Positions 56,418 to 64,000 of a stretch of 64,000 nt of DNA are shown one piece after another. Location: positions 372,001 to 436,000 of the forward strand of contig KB445814.1 of assembly GCA_000320605.2 (NCBI GenBank), read 5' to 3'. This DNA is from Gelatoporia subvermispora B. Lineage: Eukaryota > Basidiomycota > Agaricomycetes > Polyporales > Gelatoporiaceae. A model generated the notes under the pieces. It had not been told where the DNA came from, made no database searches, and saw only the letters and a program-made list of their open reading frames with translations. Each line of letters starts with the position of its first letter. Position 1 is the first letter of the stretch. The position numbers and the translations under genes were made by a program.

Positions 56418-57681
56418 ACTTGATACAGGATCAGCTCGCTTCACTCTCAGGCTCGATGTGTCGGACTCCTGGACGTTCTCCGTGACCTACTCCGGTATTT
56501 AATGCATCGCTTGTGTAGATGAGCGTAAAGAGGACATGCTCACTGCAAGGACGACAGGGGCTACATCAGAGATCGGCGACGCCGACGGCCATGAGGCATA
56601 TGGTCGTGTAGCAACCTCAGCCAGGTTTCTCGACATCCAGGGATATGTTTTCGGTGGGGTGGGATTAGTTGCTCGCGTCTAAGGTGTCGAGCCATCATCG
56701 TGTCGTGCGCGCTCCTGCGTGCACCGGCTGTGCTGCAGCACGTGGATGTACAACGCGTTGTTCGACTGCAAGCTACTTCCGGACTACGCAGCAAGTATCA
56801 CGACGCCCGCGGATTAGTTGCAAGCGCCCTATTTTAGTCGCACGGATGCCATGTGATCAGCCGCACCAGTGTCCGACTCGCGGCGTGCAACATAACCCAT
56901 ACAACACGTTCCGTGCACTCTGAAAGCCATGAATTTCGCTCCATGTCGGGAACACAGAGCGTATGCGATTGTATTCTGTCTATACAAACAGCTCTCGCGC
57001 GCCAGCACATAAGTAATTGAAAGGAGAGGTAACTCGTAAGTGTTATCTCAGTCTGCGTATCACGACACTAACCTACTAAGAGAAACTTCATAATCCGAAC
57101 CCTAGGGTTCGAATCATGAATTTTCTCTGAGGGTTGGAACCCGAGACTGAGTGACTTTCCATCCCGGCGAAGCCGTGGTGGGCTTTGCGATGACGTACCG
57201 GTCCGACGACGCACAACGTAGAAGCATATCTGAGGCCCTCACTATACAGCTCGGAAGAAGCGTCGTCCTGCCGCGGCCTAAATTTCCGTGAAACGCGGAA
57301 CGACATCGAAACCGTCGTGCCACCCGAGGCATGTCCCTATGGAAGTTCGAAGTAGCACATCGAAACTGCCTCCTGTGCTCTCGCACCCTATGCCACTTGC
57401 GCTGCATGTACACCGACCGTCCTCGAATACCATCTGTCTTCGTGGTGCGACAGCGCCGCGCGGGCTCGTCTCAGACCCCAGCCCGGGGTCAACGCGCGCG
57501 CAAGCGCGTACGGACGCGACAACAAGCCATGCGGCGAACGTCAAGCTCGTGGACAGTCCACTGGTGCCTCATGCGGTCTGGCGTGCTGACCTTGGTGTAC
57601 GCTCATGGCCCACATATCGATCAATAAAGGAGTGGCGAGAGAGCCGCGCTTCGTATCCGCCTATTGCCCGACAAACCGTAT

Positions 57682-57857
57682 GTATGCGCTCATAATATGC
57701 TGCACGGCGAACGTAAACATACGCATAGGCTGTATCAGCTGGCAGGCTGGACGGCTTACCTCCAAGCGACACCGGTTTGCTCCCAGAGCTATCCCGCCGA
57801 TCATCCCTGCAAGCTGGGGAAACCGCCTAAGGAAACCCGGTGTTCTGGTCAGTAGTC
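57682..57857. repeat. Diverged direct repeat, unit 1
   Basis: About 176 bp. It aligns with 58131-58309 in the same orientation. Shared blocks: GCTGCACGGCG, ATCAGCTG(G/A)CAGGCT, CGACACCGGTT, CTGCAAGCTG, and GGAACCCGG near the end. Confidence 0.7.
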
Positions 57858-58130
57858 GAGATTGGAGCAAAACTCGGGATATCCATTCCGTCATTAGATC
57901 TCCCATATTTGCTCGACGAACGGGTGCGGCTGTGGGCAAGCATGGGGCGAGAGGGGGGGGGGGGAGACGTTGAGGGAGGAGGGCGTCGAATATGGCGTGG
58001 CGGGTACAGGCGGGCTGGGGTAGCGACCTGGTGCACTTGCCCAGTGCTTTAATCACAGCTCTGACTCGGTCTGGGCGGTAGAGGCGAAAGTGCACCGCCG
58101 ATCTGCGGGCGGGCGACGCGGATGTGTGCG

Positions 58131-58309
58131 TGCGCTGGTAACACGCTGCACGGCGGACACAAGTATATGCATACGCTGCGATGATCAGCTGACAGGCTAG
58201 ATAGCATACCCTCGAGCGACACCGGTTCACTTCTTGACGGACCCGTCGAATCATCTCTGCAAGCTGCAGATATCGCCTCACAGGAACCCGGCGCTCTGCT
58301 CAGCAGTAG
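58131..58309. repeat. Diverged direct repeat, unit 2
   Basis: Second copy of the unit at 57682-57857. A 206-codon minus-strand frame (58281-57661) stays open through both units and the spacer, and encodes a repeated block (QLAEMI...NRCR...ACQLI and QLAGMI...NRCR...ACQLI). Confidence 0.7.
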
Positions 58310-59564
58310 AAGCTACTGCAAGAATATTCATTTTATCATTAAAACCCCCCAAACACTTGCGAAACGCTCCGAATAATTGGGCCACCGCGCCCGCGGCGCA
58401 GGCTGGTGCACCCAGCCCTAGTGCTGGTCAACGAGATGCCGAGCGGGAAGCTCTGCGGCCAGGCAGGGCGCGCCAAGGCGAACCGTCGGAGTACGGGCAA
58501 AATGTGCGTCTTGCTTTGAGAATGCTGCAGCTAGCGGTTTTCAAGCAAAGCTGACAGGGTTTTAGTGTGAGATGTGGGCGCCACAGACTCTAGTGATGGA
58601 CCTGCGGCTGTGCCTGTGGCACGATGACGAAGCGACGCGGGATGAGATCGGGTTCGTCGGGCGCAAGATCGGCAGGGACGCGTCCGGTTTGTTGCTTTCT
58701 AGCAGCGCATGATAACGAAGCCATCCACTGTCAGGATCCGCGCGAAGCAATGTCGGGATGTCGAGCACGAGCACCGGACGTCACGAGCGAGGGGGTCCTC
58801 GCAACGCTCCATCCTCCACACGCTGCGCACAGCGAGCCATGTTCGATTTAATTAGTTGCTTGGAGTCGCTCGCGTCCATCCTTCCTGTCGCAGCGATTGC
58901 CACGAGCTGCCACCATAAATGCAAATATAAGCTCGGCGCGCTCGGCTGACGTACAGAAGAATTCTCCGGGAGCGCGCTGTGAGAATATGTTTCCTGTCTC
59001 GACGAAGGTGTGATGTCAGGCGTTCTCCCGTGAGGCAGAGCAGGCGCGCATGTGATATCGGCTGAAAAGAACAGGGATATTCGCCTCGCTAGCAGGTGGG
59101 ACTAGGCACGCCGAGGACGGTGGCTGGAAGGGCTGGCAGAGACTAGTGTTACTGACAGCGGCAGGCATACTAGCAGTACTCGGGCTCGGCGAGTAGAGTG
59201 TGGCGGATACGGATGTGCTTTGGGCGAGAGAGCTGAGTGAGCCTGACGCCGCGCGAGAGCGTTAAGAAGGCGGCCAGGCACGGGTTGCTGTCAGAGCGTG
59301 CGCGGGGCCGTGCTGGCGGTGGGCTGACGTGCTCACGTTGGGGGGCCCGCGCGGGGGAGGCGTGTGCGGACGACATGGACGCACCGGGCTTGCTCCGTCG
59401 GAGGTTCGCGCAGGTGCGGCTGAACCTCAGCTGGCGCGGATTAGGGCCGTCGTTCGCAACCAGGAATAGCCCGCGCGTGCCAGCGGAGCGTGGGGGGGCG
59501 CGTCGGGGCGCATAGGTTTAGCAATAGTTGGTGGCAGGCAACAGATTGTGCGGTTGCTGGCCGC

Positions 59565-59895
59565 GATAGGGCAAACGGTCGCCCCTGTTTGGAGATAACG
59601 GCGGGGAGATAAGCGCCAACGCGGGGATGTTGCTCCTTCCATATATGGCCACGCAAGTTGGATGCAGTGATCGATCGGGGCGCAACGTTGCGGCCGAGAT
59701 AACGATTCCCGCTCCCGCCCTCTTTCTCCGTCTTCCATTCGGCGGGCGCACACCCGCGCACGCGCGAACTCGATGGCGGGGCGAGGAGAAGGCGACGCGC
59801 GCCGGGTCGAGGCAGCATCGGAGGCGAAAGATGCGAGAGGCTGTGCCTGTGGGGAGGCGGAGGCAGATAAAAGCACGCGCTGTGATTGGGCGATA
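59565..59895. promoter_or_regulatory. Cluster of six GATA elements upstream of the ammonium transporter
   Basis: GATA cores on the plus strand start at 59565, 59594, 59608, 59698, 59866 and 59892, in contexts such as GAGATAACG, GAGATAAGC and CAGATAAAA. They lie 270-600 bp before the ATG at 60165. GATA factors of the AreA/Nit2/Gln3 type activate ammonium transporter genes when nitrogen is poor, so this is a plausible nitrogen-response promoter. Binding is not shown. Confidence 0.55.
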
Positions 59896-60164
59896 GGAAG
59901 CGGGGGCTGGTGGCAAGCCGAGCTGAACTCCCCCTGGCGCACACTGCGACAACTGCGGCTGCCGTGGCTTGGCGAGTTCTGCCAGATGTGACATGGGCGT
60001 CCACCGGGGATTTCCCAGGCGGGTGCCTTTATCATGCAGCCCAAGACGCCCTTCGCTTCTTTTCCCTTCTTCCACGAACACCGCGCCTGCCTCCCTTTTG
60101 CACGCAGCACCGTTCGCATCGTCGACCTCGCCGTGCAGCCCGTCCCCGGCGTGTAGAGCACATC

Positions 60165-62123
60165 ATGGTCAACGTCACCTACGACCCATGTGAGTCCCCC
60201 CTTGACGCTCTCCGTCGCCCCGCGCTCACACGACGACGTCCGCAGCGGGCGACCTTAACTGGTTCGACCCCAGCACTGGCACCACCTGGGTGTACAACCT
60301 CGGCGACATCGCATGGGTCCTCGCATCGACCGCCCTCGTCTGGATCATGATTCCAGGTGTCGGCTTCTTCTACTCGGGACTCCTGCGCCGAAAAAATGCG
60401 CTTTCGATGATTTGGATGTCGATGATGACTCTTGCCGTGGTCTCGTTCCAGGTGTGTTCTGACCGTTGTTCGTAACGAACTATACTCACCCTGTGCGCGC
60501 AGTGGTTCTTCTGGGGGTAGGCACATGCCCGGCGAATCTCGAAGCACGGACAGCCGCTAACTCTCCTGCGCAGATTCTCTCTCGCTTTCAGTGATACCGC
60601 AGACAAATACATCGGTGACCTTCGTACGTGGCATGTAGACGACTGTATGCGCATTTCCTGACGCATATACAGGGTATTTCGGCCTCAAGGGCGTACTCCA
60701 GCAGCCATCAGTCGGAAGCGACCGCATCCCATCAATCGCCTTCTGCGTGTTCCAGCTGATGTTCGCCGCCATCACGTACGTCCCCCCTCGTCTCTCTTCT
60801 CCCAATCCCGTACCCACACCTCCCGCGCAGCCCCATGATCGCCATCGGCGCCGCCGCCGAGCGCGCGCGCCTCGGCCCGCTCATGGTCTTCGTCTTCGTG
60901 TGGACGACGATCGTGTACGACCCCATCGCGTGCTGGACGTGGAACCCGAACGGGTGGGCCTTCATCATGGGCGGGCTCGACTTCGCGGGGGGCACGCCCG
61001 TGCACATCTCCTCGGGCACCGCCGCGCTCGCGATCTCGATCTACCTCGGGCGGCGGCGCGGCTGGGGCACCGAGCGCCTCGCGTACAAGCCGCACAACAC
61101 GACGTACGTCGTCATCGGGACCGTCTTCCTGTGGTTCGGCTGGTTCGGCTTCAACGGCGGCAGCGCGCTCAGCGCGAACCTCCGCGCCATCCAGGCGTGC
61201 ATCGTCACGAACCTCGCCGCGAGCGTCGGCGGGCTCACGTGGATGCTCTGGGACTACCGCCTCGAGCGCAAGTGGAGCGTCGTCGGATTTTGCTCCGGCG
61301 CCATCGCGGGCCTCGTCGCGATCACGCCCGGCTCGGGCTTCGTCGGCTCCCGTAAGTACCGCATCTGCGACCGCTCCAGGCGCGCTCTGACGTGACACCG
61401 CCCCGCAGCCGCGGCGGTCCTCTTTGGCTTCATGGCCGGGACGGTCTGCAACTTTGCGACGCAGCTCAAGTACGTCTTCGGGTACGACGACACGCTCGAC
61501 ATCTTCGCGTCGCACGCCATCGGCGGTATCGTCGGCAACGTCAGTCCCGCGCCCTAGCTCTCGCGCGAACACAGCGAACTGACCCGCGCGCACAGATCCT
61601 CACCGGGCTCTTCGCGCAGAAGAGCGTGGCGGGCTTTGACGCGATCACCGTGATTGGCGGCGGCTGGCTCGACCACCACTACATCCAGCTCGGGTACCAG
61701 CTCGCCGACTCCGTCTCCGGCCTCGCCTACTCCTTCGTGCTCACCGTAAGTCCCCCTCCCCCCCTCCCCCCTCTCCCTCCTCTCCTCTTACACCGCACTC
61801 ACGCCCCCCAGACCATCATCCTCTGGACCATGCACTTCGTCCCGGGCCTGCGCCTGCGCGCGTCCGAGGACGCGGAGATCCTCGGCATCGACGACGCGGA
61901 GATGGGCGAGTTCGCGTACGACTACGTCGGGCTCGACCTCGCCGCGGGGCCCGGCGGCGGCCGCGGGCACGACTTCCGCGACGACACGCACACGCACGGG
62001 GACGTCCCGCTCTCTGCGGGCGGCCGCGAGCCGCGCCACGTGCACATGCACAAGGAGGAGTCCCTCGAGAGCGCCGAGGAGAAGCGCGCGGGCGCCGTCG
62101 GCGTCGGCGTCGCGGCCGCGTGA
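60165..62123 (+). CDS. MEP2: Ammonium transporter (AMT/MEP/Rh family, Mep2-type)
   Basis: Nine exons: 60165-60189, 60246-60451, 60503-60516 (14 nt), 60574-60623, 60673-60775, 60831-61351, 61409-61539, 61596-61745 and 61812-62123, giving 503 residues with about 11 membrane helices, the normal size. Hallmarks: GVGFFYSGLLRRKN, VYDPIACWTW, the family signature LDFAGGTPVHISSGTAAL, FGWFGFNGGS and DIFASHAIGGIVGN. Both pore histidines are present (H191 and H342). The second is His as in Mep2, not Glu as in yeast Mep1/Mep3, suggesting a high-affinity, possibly signalling transporter. The C-terminal tail contains EFAYDYVGLDL followed by a long Gly/His/Glu-rich region that may be regulatory. A GATA cluster lies upstream. 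The symbol is given by type, not by tested orthology. Confidence 0.94.
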
Positions 62124-62884
62124 CGGTGCGGCCCGTGTGCGAGGGATTAGGGCGTGGAGCTGTTTAGAGTGCGCGGTCGTGAGGGCCGCGATGCAGGGTC
62201 CGGAAAGGGAAGCACGGACGGTGTAGAGTAGACTGACTGGATGGAGGGATGGATGGATGGCGGAAGGATGTATCATTGTTCATTTCTTTATTGTGCCCTT
62301 ATCTCTCATGTTATATCTCAGCGTCCGTACGGTACAACATCCTATCAATATGCTGAACTATTTGGCACCCTTCTGTCGTGCCAACTCCCGTTTGGTTTGA
62401 TTGCTAACAATATATGGACTGGGCGACCGGTAAGTACATTGACGGTGTCGCGCAAATACCCCTTGTCTGCGGAATCAGTCCCCCTCACCAGGAAGGCCAC
62501 CTGCAACCGAGTTACCGCAGGTTCTCTATCACTAACATCGCAGTTCACATCACTTGCCATGCGGGGCCCACGTCAGATCTGACACACACGCCATCGCCTC
62601 ACACGTAGTTCTGCGCGCTCGCGGCGACACATAAGCTCCATCTTGCACGATGGACAGCACTCACATTCACTTCACGACGCACCCGAGGGGCCGGGCCACC
62701 CGGGCCATCTGCATTCAAGATGCACCCGCACAATCGCATTCTGTCCATCCGTGGCGCATAACGACCCGCCGTAGTTACCCAACGCACATCGGCACGACAG
62801 CAGCGCACATACATATATACGAGCTGCCCCCCACATCGCGTTACAGCGGGCACATATACAGTGGTGCAGCCACCGGCACTGGTA
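62124..62884. other. Intergenic between ammonium transporter and member B
   Basis: 3' flank of the transporter. From 62.25 kb on only short overlapping frames are seen, none recognisable. Confidence 0.5.
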
Positions 62885-63259
62885 CTACCGGCCCGTACTT
62901 GCTGAGTATGGGGATGACTTTGGAGGTGTGGTGGCGAGCATAGGTGGACATGGCGGCGGCAGCGGTGACTCTGCGAGGGCCCGCGGGGAATCGAATGACG
63001 CGGGCGCAGGCACCGTCGGCACAATATATGGAAGCATGGTGGGCACGAGAGGCACAGGTATCGCGCAGATCACGTAGGGCGAGTACGCAAGGACAGGTGC
63101 GACGGCGCCGGCGCGGGTCAGGGCGTGCGGGGTGCGGTCTGGCTGGTAGGGGCGTGCTAAACCGTGGCAGGAGGAGAACGGGTCCCCAAGGATGTGCTCG
63201 AAGCTGCAGTAGTTGCAGTAATATGTGTCAGTATCCTCGGACCAGGCTGGCCGCTGTCC
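62885..63259 (-). CDS. Small Cys-motif / proline-rich protein, family member B (partial model)
   Basis: One exon modelled, 63259-62885, 124 residues, preceded by a CAG acceptor. It encodes WSEDTDTYYCNYCSFEHILG then DPFSSCHG, clearly related to member A at 48.1 kb (WSEYTYTRRCDSCGDEHIPG then DPCSC). The tail is Pro/Ala/Ser-rich (APVLAYSPYVICAIPVPLVP) and also aligns with member A. Upstream, GGTATG followed by GTGCGT (about 63340) mirrors the GGTATG|GTACGT exon end of member A. However, the frame there closes just before it, so the N-terminal exon is unresolved and this copy could be a pseudogene. Function unknown. Confidence 0.5.
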   Translation of the reverse strand, partial: GQRPAWSEDTDTYYCNYCSFEHILGDPFSSCHGLARPYQPDRTPHALTRAGAVAPVLAYSPYVICAIPVPLVPTMLPYIVPTVPAPASFDSPRALAESPLPPPCPPMLATTPPKSSPYSASTGR

Positions 63260-64000
63260 CTGGAGGGCACGAGGAGAATATGGAGTCGGTCAGCTAGCGC
63301 AAGGCGCAGGGACGATCGTCTGTCTTGTCCACGCACCATACCGATGGTTCTGTTTCAAGTCTTTGGGTGTCTTCAAAGGGCGATTATGCAGATTCCGGAA
63401 GGGTGAGGTGCTTCACTGTTCAGTGATTATTGTACACTCACGAGGAGAACATAGAGATATATAACTAGAGCTACTATGCGGTGCTGCGCAACCGGAGTTC
63501 AGTGTTCAATTGACATCGCCTGCCACCTGCGTAGACAGCTGGCGCAAGGTAGCCATGGCTGCGACACACGAACAAGGCCAGCACAATGCGACGGACGTAA
63601 CTTCACTGCTGGATTAGGTGTTATCATTGTATTTCGCCGCGCAGAAGAAGCAGGGATGCGAGTCGTATGAAATACCACAAGATACAAAACATCGAGGGTA
63701 CATTTTGAGAACGGTTGAATGAAAGTGTTTAAGTGACAGTTGCGGCTAGGTTACAACAACTCGGCGCTCGGACGCGCTCGGACGTGAGGCGTGCACGTTG
63801 TGCATTCGCACGGCCATGTGACCGCGTCGCAACTGACTTGATAATTGAGACCGCCCCCGCCCAAACTCATGCGGGACTTGTCGATCAGGCTCGTTTGAAT
63901 AGAAAGGAGGACGCTGGACTACAATGGCATGCGACAGAGCTGGTTCTGTACTAAACACATCTACGTCGCAACCACTTGGCTGCGTTGTACGAGCTGTCCA
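63260..64000. other. Right edge, nothing clear
   Basis: The left end would hold the missing first exon of member B. Other short frames (63476-63670 plus, 63733-63954 plus) are unrecognised. Confidence 0.45.

Larger units (their letters stand above)
56418..59564. other. Gene-poor intergenic region, 3.1 kb
   Basis: No gene is supported. Overlapping frames on both strands (57288-57695 plus, 57544-57278 minus, 57605-57973 plus, 58281-57661 minus) match nothing. It holds the diverged direct repeats at 57.7 and 58.1 kb and a run of 12 G near 57953-57964. The right part is the distal promoter of the ammonium transporter. Confidence 0.45.

Noticed and set aside
59427..60161. 244-codon minus-strand frame upstream of the ammonium transporter, with nested 187-codon frames
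   Set aside because: Overlapping frames in all phases of GC-rich promoter DNA, no domain; it covers the GATA cluster and runs up to the transporter start.
60772..61593. 273-codon minus-strand frame
   Set aside because: Antisense shadow of the highly GC-biased ammonium transporter exons.

Overview
This window is nuclear DNA of a filamentous basidiomycete. I infer an Agaricomycete, probably a wood-decay (polypore-like) fungus. The genes are cut by many short introns of about 47-76 nt with GTRNGT donors and CAG/TAG acceptors. The protein families also fit: a six-motif DUF3602 protein, an SLMAP-type FHA protein, GRE2/DFR-like reductases, a WrbA-type quinone reductase whose N-terminus begins MCFPSK, and F-box/nucleotidyltransferase-like proteins. 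No tRNA, rRNA, CRISPR array, origin or other prokaryotic feature was seen. Exon coordinates in the entries were spliced by hand from splice sites, reading frame and family conservation.

Layout. 0-3.2 kb: a dead LINE retrotransposon on the minus strand, with nonsense codons and two internal deletions. 3.3-6.6 kb: decayed minus-strand coding sequence of unknown family with two tandem duplications. 6.6-11.9 kb: AT-rich, gene-poor DNA with a 9-bp minisatellite and two perfect hairpins. 12-17.6 kb: DUF3602 (Par32/Amu1-like) and COG7, both minus. 18-21 kb: an NAD(P)-dependent reductase and an HpcH/HpaI aldolase, convergent. 21.8-22.5 kb: an alcohol dehydrogenase pseudogene. 22.8-25.6 kb: an FHA/coiled-coil/tail-anchored STRIPAK-type protein. 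26.8-33 kb: a glutamine synthetase-like protein, an intact APH-fold phosphotransferase and its broken duplicate. 33.3-37.8 kb: a divergent pair (F-box/NTase-like protein and amino-acid permease). 38-44.4 kb: methyltransferase, eIF3g, a second reductase and a quinone reductase. 44.4-48 kb: gene-poor. 48.0-48.5 kb: a small Cys/Pro-rich protein. 48.8-53.4 kb: an inverted copy of the permease/F-box pair. 54.6-56.4 kb: a protein kinase. 56.4-60 kb: intergenic with repeats. 60.2-62.1 kb: an ammonium transporter behind a cluster of GATA sites. 62.9-63.3 kb: a relative of the small Cys/Pro-rich protein.

How it fits together. The strongest large-scale structure is an inverted segmental duplication of about 4.6 kb (33.3-37.8 and 48.8-53.4 kb) around an 11-kb core. 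Both copies of both genes look intact, and the first twelve permease exons have identical lengths in the two copies. A second theme is nitrogen: a twin-His (Mep2-type) ammonium transporter, a protein related to the yeast Mep regulator Par32/Amu1, a glutamine synthetase-like protein and two amino-acid/GABA-type permeases. Shared regulation of these genes is inference only. The most novel items are the two small Cys/Pro-rich proteins and the F-box/NTase-like family.
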